Below are positions 15,154-23,895 of a DNA stretch of 64,000 nt, piece by piece; position 1 is the stretch's first letter, and each line of letters opens with the position of its first letter. The stretch spans positions 3,906,001-3,970,000 of the forward strand of contig NZ_CP012697.1 of assembly GCF_001314225.1 (NCBI RefSeq), given 5' to 3'. The translations under genes and the position numbers were made by a program. Origin of the DNA: Microbacterium sp. No. 7 (GTDB taxonomy: Bacteria > Actinomycetota > Actinomycetes > Actinomycetales > Microbacteriaceae). The notes below the pieces were generated by a model. The model worked only from the letters and a program-made list of their open reading frames with translations. It had not been told where the DNA came from and did not search any database.

Positions 15154-16536
15154 TCACGCCACCCAGACGGTCTTGAGGTTGCAGAACTCGCGGATGCCCT
15201 CCTTCGAGAGCTCTCGCCCATACCCCGACCGCTTGATGCCGCCGAACGGCAGCTGCGCGTACGAGATCGTCATCCCGTTGACGAACACGGCGCCCGCCTC
15301 GATCTCCCGTTCGGCGCGCGCGATCTCCTCGGGATCGTTGCTCCAGAACGCGGAGCCGAGCCCGAACTCGCTCTCGTTGGCGATCGCGACGGCCTCGTCG
15401 AACGACGCCGCCCGATACAGGCTCGCGACCGGCCCGAAGGCCTCCTCGGAGTAGAGCCGCATGTCGCGTGTGAGGTCCGCGATGACCGTCGGCTCGTAGA
15501 ACCAGCCGACCGGGATGTCGGAACGACGGCCGCCGACGAGGATCGCGGCGCCCTTCGCGCGCGCGTCCTCCACGAGCTCCTCGATGTCGCTCCGGCCCGA
15601 CTCGGTGGCCAGCGGGCCGACGTCCACGGTCGGATCGGCGGGGTCGCCCACGACGAGCGCGTCCATCGCCTGCGCGAACCGGCGCGCGAACTCGTCGTAG
15701 ACGTCGTCGTGGACGATGAACCGCTTCGCGTTGATGCACGCCTGTCCGTTGTTGGTCGTGCGCGCCTTGACCGCCGTCTCCACGGCCGCCTCCAGGTCCG
15801 CCGACGGCATCACGATGAACGGGTCGGAGCCGCCCAGCTCGAGCACCGCCTTCTTCAGCACGTCGCCGGCCGTCGCGCCGATCGAGCGGCCCGCGCCCTC
15901 CGAGCCCGTCAGGGTCACGGCGGCGACGCGCGGATCGCGGATGACGGCCTCGACGCGGCGGGACCCGATGAGCAGCGTCGCGAAGGCCCCCTCGGGGAAC
16001 CCGGCGCGCGTGAACAGCTCGCCGATGTACACGGCCGACTGCGGCACGTTCGACGCGTGCTTGAGGATGCCGGCGTTGCCGGCCATGAGGGCGGGCGCCG
16101 CGAAGCGGACGACCTGCCAGATCGGGTAGTTCCAGGGCATCACGGCGAGCACGACGCCCAGCGGGTCGAAGCGCGTCCGCGCCGCCGAGGCGCCCACGAC
16201 CGACGGGTCGTCGAGCTCGCGCCCCGTGAGGAACTCCCGCGCGTTGTCGGCGTAGTAGCGCATCGACGAGGCCGACTTGGCGACCTCGGCGCGCGACTGC
16301 GCGATCGGCTTGCCCATCTCCGCCGTGATCAGGTCGGCGACGTCGTCGATCTCCGACTCCAGCAGGTCGGCGGCGGCCCGCATGAGCTCTGCGCGCCGGT
16401 CCCAGCCGAGTGCGGCGAGCGCGGGCACGGCGGCCGCGGCGGCGGCCAGCCGCTGCTCGACGACGGCGTCGGAGTCCTCCTCGTAGACGGCGCGCTCCAG
16501 GCCGGTGGACGGATTGATGCTTCGGATGGCGGCCAT
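15154..16536 (-). CDS. NAD(P)-dependent aldehyde dehydrogenase (succinate-semialdehyde dehydrogenase-like)
   Basis: The 460-residue enzyme shows the ALDH hallmarks: Asn136 in PWNYPIW, Glu233 in LELGGSDPFIV, and catalytic Cys267 in NNGQACINAKR, plus SEEAFGPVASLY near the C-terminus. The absence of a long N-terminal extension and the NNGQACINAKR motif resemble succinate-semialdehyde dehydrogenases (Sad/GabD2 type). AAGGAG lies 7 nt before the ATG. It is third in the E1-E2-ALDH-KPR operon, so it may oxidise an aldehyde made alongside the 2-oxo acid. Confidence 0.85.
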   Translation of the reverse strand: MAAIRSINPSTGLERAVYEEDSDAVVEQRLAAAAAAVPALAALGWDRRAELMRAAADLLESEIDDVADLITAEMGKPIAQSRAEVAKSASSMRYYADNAREFLTGRELDDPSVVGASAARTRFDPLGVVLAVMPWNYPIWQVVRFAAPALMAGNAGILKHASNVPQSAVYIGELFTRAGFPEGAFATLLIGSRRVEAVIRDPRVAAVTLTGSEGAGRSIGATAGDVLKKAVLELGGSDPFIVMPSADLEAAVETAVKARTTNNGQACINAKRFIVHDDVYDEFARRFAQAMDALVVGDPADPTVDVGPLATESGRSDIEELVEDARAKGAAILVGGRRSDIPVGWFYEPTVIADLTRDMRLYSEEAFGPVASLYRAASFDEAVAIANESEFGLGSAFWSNDPEEIARAEREIEAGAVFVNGMTISYAQLPFGGIKRSGYGRELSKEGIREFCNLKTVWVA

Positions 16537-16575
16537 GACGGCTCCTTCGGACAGGGACGGGTGGGACGGGTGGGG

Positions 16576-17964
16576 TCAGATCAGGATGGACAGCGGGTTC
16601 TCGATGCGCCGCTGGAACGCCGCGAGCCATTCGGCCGCGACGGCGCCGTCGAGCACGCGATGGTCGGCGGAGAGCGTCACGGTCATCACCTGGCCCGCCT
16701 CGAGCGCGCCGTCGACGCCGACGACGGGCACGGCCCGCGCCGCGCCAACCGCCAGGATGCCAGACTGCGGCGGGTTCAGGATCGCCGTGAACTGCGCGGT
16801 GCCGTACATGCCGAGGTTCGACACCGAGAAGCTGCCGCCCTCGAGCTCGTGCTGCCTCAGCCGGCCCGCACGCGCGCGCTCGGCCAGGTCGGCGACCGTC
16901 GCGCTCACCTCGCCGAGCGGCATCCGCTCGACGCCGCGCAGGACGGGCGTCGTCAGCCCGCCCTCGGTCGCCACGGCGACCGAGACGTCCACCGACGAGA
17001 ACCGGCGGATGCTGTCGACGTTCCAGATCGCGTTGGCGGCGGGCACCTCGACGAGCGCGGCCGCGACGGCCTTCAGGACGAAGTCGTTGACGGAGATCTT
17101 GCGCGCCGCCGTCTCGTTGACCGTGCGCCGCAGCTCGAGAAGCCTCTCGACCCGGCAGTCCGCGACCAGGTAGAAGTGCGGAACCGTCGCCTTGCTCTCC
17201 GTGAGGCGGCGGGCGATCGCCTTGCGCATGCGGTCGAGCGGCACGTCTTCGAACCCGGCGCCCGCCGCACTCGCGGATGCCGGCACCGCCGCCGGCGTCG
17301 GCATGGATGCCGCAGCGGATGCCGGCTCCCCTGCCTCCGCCGACGATGCCTCCGCCGACGCACGCGACGCGGCCCCGGATCGCTCCAGCGCGGCGAGGTG
17401 CCGCTCCAGGTCGCGGCGCACGATGCGCGCGCGGGGCCCCGTGCCCGCCACGTCGGCGAGCGGCACGCCCGCCTGCGCCGCGAGCCGGCGCACGATGGGG
17501 GTCGCGAAGATCCGGCCGGAGTCCGGCGCCGCCTCGGCGGGCTCCTCGCCGCCGGACACGGCCCCGGCAGGCTCCTCGTCGACGGACGGGGCGGGGGCGG
17601 GCACGCCGACGACGGGCTCCGCGGCGACGCTCACGTCACCGGTCCCACCGCCACGCGTATCCGCCACACCCGCATCCGCCACGCCCGCGGCGGCCAGCGC
17701 GGGGCCGATCGCGTCGTCGCCCTCACCGTCGCCGAGCAGGACGACGATCGGGTCGCCCACGGCGACCGTGTCGCCCTCGGCGATGAGCAGCCGGCCGATC
17801 GTGCCCGCCTTCTCGGCGGTGAACTCGACGATCGCCTTGTCGGTCTCGATCTCCGCGAGGGGCTGGTCGACGGCGACGACGGATCCGACGGAGACGAGCC
17901 ACGTCTGCACCGCCGCCTCCGCGGCTCCCGCGAGCACCTCCGGCATCCGGATGATCTCGGCCAC
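16576..17964 (-). CDS. 2-oxo acid dehydrogenase E2 (dihydrolipoamide acyltransferase)
   Basis: The 462-residue protein has one lipoyl domain (Lys43 in EIETDKAIVEF), an Ala/Pro linker, a peripheral-subunit-binding domain (about 153-190, ATPIVRRLAAQAGVPL) and a C-terminal acyltransferase core with the active-site LSADHRVLDG (His435). It takes the acyl group from E1 to CoA. The GTG start at 17964 lies 2 nt after the E1 stop, with GGAG 8 nt upstream inside E1, so the two are coupled. No E3 gene is in the window; a shared lipoamide dehydrogenase is presumably elsewhere. Confidence 0.9.
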   Translation of the reverse strand: MAEIIRMPEVLAGAAEAAVQTWLVSVGSVVAVDQPLAEIETDKAIVEFTAEKAGTIGRLLIAEGDTVAVGDPIVVLLGDGEGDDAIGPALAAAGVADAGVADTRGGGTGDVSVAAEPVVGVPAPAPSVDEEPAGAVSGGEEPAEAAPDSGRIFATPIVRRLAAQAGVPLADVAGTGPRARIVRRDLERHLAALERSGAASRASAEASSAEAGEPASAAASMPTPAAVPASASAAGAGFEDVPLDRMRKAIARRLTESKATVPHFYLVADCRVERLLELRRTVNETAARKISVNDFVLKAVAAALVEVPAANAIWNVDSIRRFSSVDVSVAVATEGGLTTPVLRGVERMPLGEVSATVADLAERARAGRLRQHELEGGSFSVSNLGMYGTAQFTAILNPPQSGILAVGAARAVPVVGVDGALEAGQVMTVTLSADHRVLDGAVAAEWLAAFQRRIENPLSILI

Positions 17965-17966
17965 GA

Positions 17967-20144
17967 TCAGGCTCCGAATCCCGCGCGCACGGCCTCGAGG
18001 CCGGCGACGACCTCTTCGGTGCGGGCGATCGCCGCGCGCTCCAGCACGCGGGAGATGCTCGGCGACGCCTCTTCGCCCGTCACCCGCAGGACCGGCTGAT
18101 CGAGCCAGTCGAAGTAGCGGCGCTGGATCTCGTCGGCGAGCCAGCCGCCGTACGAGGTGCCCTGCGCGCCTTGCTCTACGATGAGCACCGCGTTCGTCTT
18201 GCGGATGCTCGCGCCGATCGTGTCCCAGTCGAGCGAGGCGCGATCGAGCCAGCGCAGGTCGATGAGCTCGGCGTCGATGCCGGTCTGCTCGATCGCCTCC
18301 CGCGCGTGCCCCACCATCGACAGGTAGCTGAGGACGGTCACGTCGCCGCCCTCGCGGACGACGGCGGCGCTGCCGGGCGGGATGACGTAGTCGAGGTCGC
18401 CCTCGGGCACCTCGTCGGCGATGCCGTAGAGGTCGACGTGCTCGATCACGAGGACGGGGTCCTCCAGCGCGAGCGCCGCGTTCATGAGGCCGACGTAGTC
18501 GGTCGCGTTCGAGGGGGCGACGATGCGCCATCCCGGGCTCGTCGCGAAGATGCCGGCGGGGTCCATGAGGTGCTGCGACCCGTAGCCGGAGCCCATCGCG
18601 ACCTTGGTGCGCAGCACCAGGGGCACGGGATTGTCGCCGCCGAACATGTGGCGCGCCTTGCCGATCTGGTTGAAGACCTGGTCGGCGGCGACCCACATGA
18701 AGTCGGGGTACATGAACTCGACGACGGGGCGGAAGCGCCCGTCGAGCGCGAGCCCGCCGGCGAGGCCGGTGAAGGCGTTCTCGCTGATCGGCGTTCCGAG
18801 GATGCGCTCCTCGCCGTGCTTCTTGACGAGCCCCTTCGTGGCGCCGTTCGTGCCGCCGTTGAGCCGATGCACGTCCTCGCCCATCACGACGATGCGCGGG
18901 TCCTCGCCCATGCGGCGGTCCATCACCTGCGCCACGGCGTCGACGAACTTGACGCGACGGGTCTGCGTCACCTCGCCGAGCCCGGGGAGACCGTCGAGCT
19001 CGCTGCCGTCTCCGCGCACGCCGACGTTCACGAAGCTCGTCTCGGGCCAGAGCTCGGGCCGGATCCGGCGCTTGCCCGGGTTGTCCGGGTCCGCCTCGAG
19101 CAGCCGGCCGACGGCCTCGCCCATCGCCGCCTGCGCGCGGGCGCGGAGCGCGTCCACCGTCGCCCGCTCCAGGAGGCCGCGCTCGATCATCCGCGTCGCG
19201 ACGAGGTCGAGGGGGTCGCGGGCGCGCCACGCGGCCTCCTCCTCCTTCGAGCGGTAGCCGAAGGCGCTGCCGGGGTAGGCGCCGTTCTGGTGGAAGAAGC
19301 GGTAGACCTCCGCCTCGATGACCGTGGGGCCCTCGCCGGCGCGCATCCGCTCGGCCGCCTCCTCCATCGCGAGGTGGACCGCGAGCGGGTCCATGCCGTC
19401 CACCCGCCACGAGGGGATGCCGAAGCCCTGCCCGCGCACCGAGAACCGCGGGTCGGCGGTGATCTCGTCGGCGCGCGTCGACACGGCGTAGAGGTTGTTC
19501 TCGACGAAGAAGCACACGGGGAGCCGCCACGCGGCGGCGAGGTTCATCGACTCGAGCACGGAGCCGATCTGGGCCGCGCCGTCGCCGAAGTAGTTGATCG
19601 TCAGGTCGGTCGTGCCGCTGTGCTTCTGCGCCCAGGCGTTGCCCGCGGCCATCGGGGCGCCGCCGCCGACGATCGCGTTGGTCCCCAGCGCGCCCGCCTC
19701 GAACCACTGCAGGTGCATCGATCCGCCGCGGCCCCGGCAGTATCCCTGCGCGAGCCCGAGGATCTCGGCGAGCGTGCGCTGCAGCACCGTCTGGATCCCG
19801 GGGGTCACCGGGTCGGCGGGGTCGATGACGCCGCCGCTGACGTGCGTGAGGGCCTTCGCGAGGAACTGGTGGTGTCCGCGGTGCGAGCCGTTGACGCCGT
19901 CGGTCGAGCGCAGGCCGACGATCGAGCCGACCGCGCCGCCCTCCTGTCCGACGCTCGAGTGCGCGGGGCCGTGGACGAGTCCCTCCCCCGCCACCTCGAG
20001 CACCGACTCCTCGAACGCGCGGATGAGGTGCAGCTGGGCCAGCATCGTGCCCAGGAGCGCCGGGTCGGCGGCATCCCAGTCGGCCTTCGTGGTCGACAGC
20101 TCGTACCAGTCGACCCCGGTGTGCAGTCGCTTCTTCTTCGGCAT
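17967..20144 (-). CDS. 2-oxo acid dehydrogenase E1, alpha and beta fused
   Basis: The 725-residue protein joins an E1-alpha half (residues 1-~370) with the thiamine-diphosphate motif GDGAAQIGSVLESMNLAAAW...ENN (187-217) to an E1-beta transketolase-like half (from ~385, FVDAVAQVMDRRM..., ISENAFTGLAGGLAL). It decarboxylates a 2-oxo acid and acylates the lipoyl group of E2. Pyruvate, branched-chain or acetoin-type substrates cannot be told apart by eye. The ATG at 20144 has GAGG 5 nt upstream. A TTGCAT-17-TACCAT promoter and GntR- and LacI-type sites precede it. Confidence 0.85.
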   Translation of the reverse strand: MPKKKRLHTGVDWYELSTTKADWDAADPALLGTMLAQLHLIRAFEESVLEVAGEGLVHGPAHSSVGQEGGAVGSIVGLRSTDGVNGSHRGHHQFLAKALTHVSGGVIDPADPVTPGIQTVLQRTLAEILGLAQGYCRGRGGSMHLQWFEAGALGTNAIVGGGAPMAAGNAWAQKHSGTTDLTINYFGDGAAQIGSVLESMNLAAAWRLPVCFFVENNLYAVSTRADEITADPRFSVRGQGFGIPSWRVDGMDPLAVHLAMEEAAERMRAGEGPTVIEAEVYRFFHQNGAYPGSAFGYRSKEEEAAWRARDPLDLVATRMIERGLLERATVDALRARAQAAMGEAVGRLLEADPDNPGKRRIRPELWPETSFVNVGVRGDGSELDGLPGLGEVTQTRRVKFVDAVAQVMDRRMGEDPRIVVMGEDVHRLNGGTNGATKGLVKKHGEERILGTPISENAFTGLAGGLALDGRFRPVVEFMYPDFMWVAADQVFNQIGKARHMFGGDNPVPLVLRTKVAMGSGYGSQHLMDPAGIFATSPGWRIVAPSNATDYVGLMNAALALEDPVLVIEHVDLYGIADEVPEGDLDYVIPPGSAAVVREGGDVTVLSYLSMVGHAREAIEQTGIDAELIDLRWLDRASLDWDTIGASIRKTNAVLIVEQGAQGTSYGGWLADEIQRRYFDWLDQPVLRVTGEEASPSISRVLERAAIARTEEVVAGLEAVRAGFGA

Positions 20145-20199
20145 CCTCGCCTCGATCTCATCCGTCGGCGGCCCGCTCAACCCCAGGCCTCGTCCTGTC

Positions 20200-20228
20200 A
20201 TGGTAAGACATGATTTGATCCAATGCAA
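20200..20228 (-). promoter_or_regulatory. Promoter of the E1/E2 operon
   Basis: On the minus strand TTGCAT (20228-20223) and TACCAT (20205-20200) are spaced by 17 bp. The spacer contains the GntR-type site and the -35 overlaps a LacI-type site. Confidence 0.6.
20216..20225. promoter_or_regulatory. GntR-type operator 1
   Basis: TTTGATCCAA at about 20214-20223 (reverse TTGGATCAAA) is a pseudo-palindrome of the TTGnATnCAA class bound by FCD-domain GntR regulators. It lies inside the E1 promoter spacer and pairs with a second copy near 20277. Confidence 0.45.
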
Positions 20229-20236
20229 ACGTTCGC
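20225..20236. promoter_or_regulatory. LacI-type operator upstream of E1
   Basis: GCAAACGTTCGC differs from a perfect GCAAACGTTTGC palindrome by one base and matches the family of sites at 25941, 26019, 34794 and 34908. It overlaps the -35 box of the E1 promoter. Confidence 0.5.
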
Positions 20237-20276
20237 ATGAAGAAGTCTCGAAGAACTGATCGTCATTTCTTCATCA

Positions 20277-20286
20277 TTGGATACAA
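20277..20286. promoter_or_regulatory. GntR-type operator 2
   Basis: TTGGATACAA overlaps TACAAT (20282-20287), a possible -10 box for the VOC gene. Together with site 1 it forms the ATCCAATG...CATTGGAT inverted pair (20218-20225 and 20275-20282), so both divergent promoters could be controlled by the adjacent GntR protein. Confidence 0.45.
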
Positions 20287-20325
20287 TTCTGACGGCGGCA
20301 CGGCGCCGCCTGACAGGGAGGTCAC

Positions 20326-20865
20326 ATGAACGCTCGGAGAGGGATCCCGGGGATCCGCGGAACCGACCACATCGGGTTCACCGTCCCCGACCTCGAGGAG
20401 GCGCACGCGTTCCTCGTCGACGTCCTCGGCTGCGACGAGATCTACCGGCTCGGCGCGAAGCGGTCCGACGACGACTGGATGCGCACCCACCTCGGCGTGC
20501 ACCCGCGCACGGTCATCTCGGAGATCCGGTTCTACCGGCTCGGCAACGGGGCCAACTTCGAGGTGTTCCTCTACGAGTCGGCCGACGGCCAGAGCCCCCA
20601 GCCGCGCAACAGCGACATCGGGGGCTATCACATCGCGTTCTACGTCGACGATCTCGACGCCGCCGTCGACCACCTGCGCGGCCAGGGCGTCGAGGTCATG
20701 GGCGACGCCCCGACGGCGAGCAGGCAGTCCGCCGAGGGCCAGCGATGGATCTACTTCCGCGCCCCGTGGGGCCTGCAGTTCGAGCTCGTCAGCTTCCCCG
20801 GCGGGAAGGCCTACGAGAAGACCGCGGACCGTCACCTCTGGCACCCGGCGCACCCCGAGCGATGA
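20326..20865 (+). CDS. VOC superfamily (glyoxalase/bleomycin-resistance fold) protein
   Basis: The 179-residue protein has paired VOC halves: TDHIGFTVPDLEEAHAFLVDVLG (residues 13-35) with a metal-ligand His, and GGYHIAFYVDDLDAAVDHLRGQG (about 103-125), ending WGLQFELVSFPGG with the Glu ligand. Such proteins are metal-dependent lyases, isomerases or dioxygenases. GGGAGG sits just before the ATG. It overlaps the GntR gene by ATGA, and its divergence from the E1/E2 operon suggests a role in supplying or detoxifying the same 2-oxo intermediate. Confidence 0.8.
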   Translation: MNARRGIPGIRGTDHIGFTVPDLEEAHAFLVDVLGCDEIYRLGAKRSDDDWMRTHLGVHPRTVISEIRFYRLGNGANFEVFLYESADGQSPQPRNSDIGGYHIAFYVDDLDAAVDHLRGQGVEVMGDAPTASRQSAEGQRWIYFRAPWGLQFELVSFPGGKAYEKTADRHLWHPAHPER

Positions 20866-21539
20866 GCGCGACGACCGGCATCGAGCGGGGCGCCCACGGC
20901 GCCACCGGAGCGACCATCGCGGCGAGCCTGCGCGACGACATCCTCGCGGGCGCGTACGTGCCGGGCGAGCGGATCCGCCAGGACGAGCTCGCCGAGCGTC
21001 ACGGCGCCAGCCGCCTGCCCGTGCGCGAGGCGCTGCGCATGCTCGAAGCGGAGGGGCTCGTCAGCATCGTCGCGAACACGGGCGCGTGGGTGTCGCGCAT
21101 CAGCATGGCCGAGTGCCAGGAGATGTACCAGATGCGCGAGCGGCTGGAACCGCTCCTGCTGCGCATGAACGTGCCGCTGCTCACCGACAGCGACATCGAC
21201 GGCCTGGAGCTGCTCGCCGACACGATGGAGGGCTCGAACGAGATCGAGCGGTTCCTCCGGCTCGACCGGGAGTTCCACCTGTCCTGCCTCGAGGCCGCGG
21301 CCACGACGGTGCTCCGCGACACGGTCCTCAACCTCTGGAACCGCACGCAGCACTATCGCCGGCGTGCGACGCGGCTGTTCTACCTCGAGGACGACCGCAG
21401 CGTGCACCACGACCACCACCTGATCGTGAACGCCCTCCGCCTGCGCGACGCGGAGGAGGCGGAGCAGGTGCTCGCGCGGCACATCCGGCGCAGCCGGATC
21501 GAGCTCGCCCGGCATCCCGAGGTGTTCGAGGAGGAGTGA
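20862..21539 (+). CDS. GntR family regulator (FCD domain)
   Basis: The 225-residue protein has a winged helix (DDILAGAYVPGERIRQDELA, SRLPVREALRMLEAEGLV; residues 25-65) and an FCD effector domain (about 85-215) with Asp/His metal ligands such as DREFHLSCLEAA and HHDHHLIVNAL. FadR-type GntR proteins respond to small carboxylic acids. The gene is coupled to the VOC gene. Two TTGnATnCAA-type sites in the divergent promoter region are its likely targets. Confidence 0.85.
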   Translation: MSATTGIERGAHGATGATIAASLRDDILAGAYVPGERIRQDELAERHGASRLPVREALRMLEAEGLVSIVANTGAWVSRISMAECQEMYQMRERLEPLLLRMNVPLLTDSDIDGLELLADTMEGSNEIERFLRLDREFHLSCLEAAATTVLRDTVLNLWNRTQHYRRRATRLFYLEDDRSVHHDHHLIVNALRLRDAEEAEQVLARHIRRSRIELARHPEVFEEE

Positions 21540-21540
21540 C

Positions 21541-21576
21541 GAGGGGGTTCCGCCGCGGGGACGGCGGAACCCCCTC
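21541..21576. terminator. Bidirectional terminator-like hairpin
   Basis: 21541-21555 and 21562-21576 are perfect 15-bp complements with a 6-nt loop, directly after the GntR stop (21539) and 20 nt before the convergent Gfo/Idh stop. Only a weak T-rich tail follows. Confidence 0.65.
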
Positions 21577-21596
21577 ATCTCACGCATGCAGCGCCC

Positions 21597-22646
21597 TCAC
21601 GCATACAGCGCCGGCCGCGCCGGCCGCGGCACGTCCACGGGCACGCGTTCGCGGAGGCTCACGAGGGCGGCGTCCGCCGTCAGCGACGCCATCAGCCCGT
21701 CCCACGCGTCGGGCCCCGCGAGCGCACGCCGGCCGTTCACGGCGTCGACGAACGCCCGGAACTCCGCGGTGTACGCGTCGGCGAAGCGATCGGCCCAGTC
21801 CGACGAGATCGGGTGCGCGATCCGCCCCGCGAACCGCACCTCCGGCGTCGCGACGTCGGGGAGCGACACGAGGCCCCGCTCGCACACGACCCGGGCCTGG
21901 ATGTCGTACCCGTACTGGCAGTTCACGTTGCCCTCCACCGGGACGATCACTCCGCCGACGGTCTCCATGAGGAGCAGCTGCGGCTCATCGAGGGCCGGGG
22001 CGGGGTTCAGGCTGTTCCGACGGCCGATGCGCACCTCGACGCGGGCGATGTCGTCGTCGAGCAGAAAGCGGAACGCGTCGATGTCGTGCACGAAGCTGTC
22101 GTTGACGACGTTCTCGGTGCCGTAGTACGCCGTGGCCGGGGCGACGTTGTAGTGCCGCCCCGCGCCCAGCAGCGGCGCCCCGAGGTCCCCCGCGTCGAGG
22201 ATCCGCTTCATCTGCAGATACCCGGCGTCGAACCGGCGGTTGAAGCCCACCTGCACGAGCCGCGCGCCGTGCGCGACCTCCGCCTCGACCACCTGACGGG
22301 ACTGCTCCGCGTCGATCGCCATCGGCTTCTCGACGAAGGCGGGCTTGCCCGCGGCGATCGCCGCGAGCAGCGGCTCCAGGTGCGCGTCGTTGCGGGAGGC
22401 GATCACGATCGCGTCCACCTCGTCGGCGGAGACGAGCTCCGCGACGCCGCCGAAGCGCCGCGCGCCGAGCCCGAGGTCGTCGACCGCGGCCTGCGCCGCC
22501 TCCGCGACGACGTCGAACACCCCGGTGACCTCGGCGCCCGCGACGAGCGTCGAGAGGCGCCGGATGTGGTCCCGGCCGATCGCGCCGCATCCGACGACGC
22601 CCAGCCGCGCCGTCCTCCTCGCCTCGCCGCTAGCCACGTCGAGCAC
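21597..22646 (-). CDS. Gfo/Idh/MocA family oxidoreductase
   Basis: The 349-residue protein starts with a Rossmann motif (LGVVGCGAIGRDHIRRL) and contains the catalytic EKPMA (AFVEKPMAIDAEQSRQ) and a later NDSFVHDIDAFRFLLDD segment with the H-D-x-D pattern of inositol 2-dehydrogenases. It probably oxidises a polyol or sugar with NAD(P). It overlaps the ABC permease gene by 17 nt and is the last gene of the importer operon. The GTG at 22646 is used; GTG at 22637 is possible. Confidence 0.85.
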   Translation of the reverse strand: MLDVASGEARRTARLGVVGCGAIGRDHIRRLSTLVAGAEVTGVFDVVAEAAQAAVDDLGLGARRFGGVAELVSADEVDAIVIASRNDAHLEPLLAAIAAGKPAFVEKPMAIDAEQSRQVVEAEVAHGARLVQVGFNRRFDAGYLQMKRILDAGDLGAPLLGAGRHYNVAPATAYYGTENVVNDSFVHDIDAFRFLLDDDIARVEVRIGRRNSLNPAPALDEPQLLLMETVGGVIVPVEGNVNCQYGYDIQARVVCERGLVSLPDVATPEVRFAGRIAHPISSDWADRFADAYTAEFRAFVDAVNGRRALAGPDAWDGLMASLTADAALVSLRERVPVDVPRPARPALYA

Positions 22647-23895
22647 CCCGCCGGCGGTAGATCGCGTCGATCGCCACGGCGACGAGCAGGATCGCGCCCT
22701 CGATCATGAGCTTGTCGGCGGTGGTCGCGTTCATCAGGTCGAGACCGTTGCCGAGGCTGCCGATCACGAGCGCACCGAGCACGGCTCCGGCGATGCGGCC
22801 CCGTCCGCCGAACAGCGAGATGCCGCCCAGCACCGCCGCGGCGACCGCCTCCAGCAGCAGGGTGCCGCCGGCGAACGCGGCGTACGAGGCCGCCGAGTAC
22901 CGGGCCGCGCCCAGCACGCCGGCGATGCCGAAGAGCAGGCCGCCCATCGCGAAGGCCGCGATGCGGACGCCGACGACCGGGATGCCGAACCGTCGCGCAC
23001 CCTCGGCGTTCGACCCGACGGCGTACAGCGCCCGCCCGAGCCGCGTGCTGCGCGTGATGTACACCGCGATCGCGGCGAGCACGAGCAGGATCAGGCCCGG
23101 CAGCGGCAGCCCCAGATAGGCGTTCAGGAGCGCTGCGACGACGACGATGACGACGACGATCAGGACGAACTGCGACAGCGTCCACCACATCGGCGTCACG
23201 GAGAGCCCCGCCCTCGTGCGCGCCGCGCGCCCCGCCATCAGCGCCGCCCCCGCCGCGACCGCGACGACGGCGGCGAGCGCCCAGGTGAGGGCCGGCGGGA
23301 GGTAGGTGGTCGCGAGCGCCCGGATGGCCGCGTTGCCCATGTTGACCGTGCCTGCGCCGCCGAGCACCCAGAGCATGACGCCGTTGAACCCGAGCAGGGC
23401 CGCGAGCGTCGCGATGAACGAGGGGACGCCGACGATCGCGACGAAGACGCCGAGGAACAGGCCGATGACGACGGCCGCGCACAGCGCGACCAGGACGGCG
23501 ACCCACGGGTCGAATCCCGCGTTCTGCAGGAGCACCGCCAGCACGGCCGCGGAGATCCCCGCCGTCGTGGCGCACGACAGGTCGATCTCGCCGATCAGCA
23601 GCACGAAGCCGACGCCGATCGCGATGATGCCGAGCACCGCCGTCTGCACGAGCAGGAACGAGATGTTCCGCGGGCTGAGGAACACGGGGTTCAGCGCCGC
23701 GAAGATGATCCAGATGGCGACGAGCGCCAGGAGCACGGGCGCCATCTCGCGCAGGAGCCCGGCGCGCGAGCGCAGGAGGCCCGTGAGGGTCGTGGGGCCG
23801 CTCCGGTCGGCCGCCGTGCCGATCGCCGCCGTGATGCGTCCCGTGGGCGTCTCGGTCATGCCCTGCGGCACGGGGCCGTTGTTCGCACCGCTCAT
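22630..23895 (-). CDS. Sugar ABC transporter permease (RbsC/XylH family)
   Basis: The 421-residue protein is almost wholly hydrophobic, with an RbsC-type FVLLIGEIDLSCATTAGISA motif, a GVPSFIATLAALLGFNG segment and the RFGIPVVGVRIAAFAMGGLL coupling region. An extra pair of helices in the middle (LSQFVLIVVVIVVVAALLNA) makes it longer than RbsC and like XylH. It forms the membrane channel for the adjacent ATPase and binding protein. Start ATG overlaps the ATPase stop by ATGA. Confidence 0.9.
   Translation of the reverse strand: MSGANNGPVPQGMTETPTGRITAAIGTAADRSGPTTLTGLLRSRAGLLREMAPVLLALVAIWIIFAALNPVFLSPRNISFLLVQTAVLGIIAIGVGFVLLIGEIDLSCATTAGISAAVLAVLLQNAGFDPWVAVLVALCAAVVIGLFLGVFVAIVGVPSFIATLAALLGFNGVMLWVLGGAGTVNMGNAAIRALATTYLPPALTWALAAVVAVAAGAALMAGRAARTRAGLSVTPMWWTLSQFVLIVVVIVVVAALLNAYLGLPLPGLILLVLAAIAVYITRSTRLGRALYAVGSNAEGARRFGIPVVGVRIAAFAMGGLLFGIAGVLGAARYSAASYAAFAGGTLLLEAVAAAVLGGISLFGGRGRIAGAVLGALVIGSLGNGLDLMNATTADKLMIEGAILLVAVAIDAIYRRRGARRG

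Noticed and set aside
13799..16630. A 943-residue continuous minus-strand frame
   Set aside because: Only its C-terminal part (from 15127 or 14920) is ketopantoate-reductase-like. The rest is an arginine-rich out-of-frame reading of the aldehyde dehydrogenase gene.
15004..18099. A 1031-residue plus-strand open frame opposite the dehydrogenase operon
   Set aside because: It is a GC-bias shadow, rich in Arg/His/Asp, with no motifs, antisense to three well-supported genes.
16576..19707. A 1043-residue continuous minus-strand frame covering E1 and E2
   Set aside because: The first two thirds are an out-of-frame reading of E1. E2 starts at GTG 17964 right after the true E1 stop, so this is not an E1-E2 fusion.
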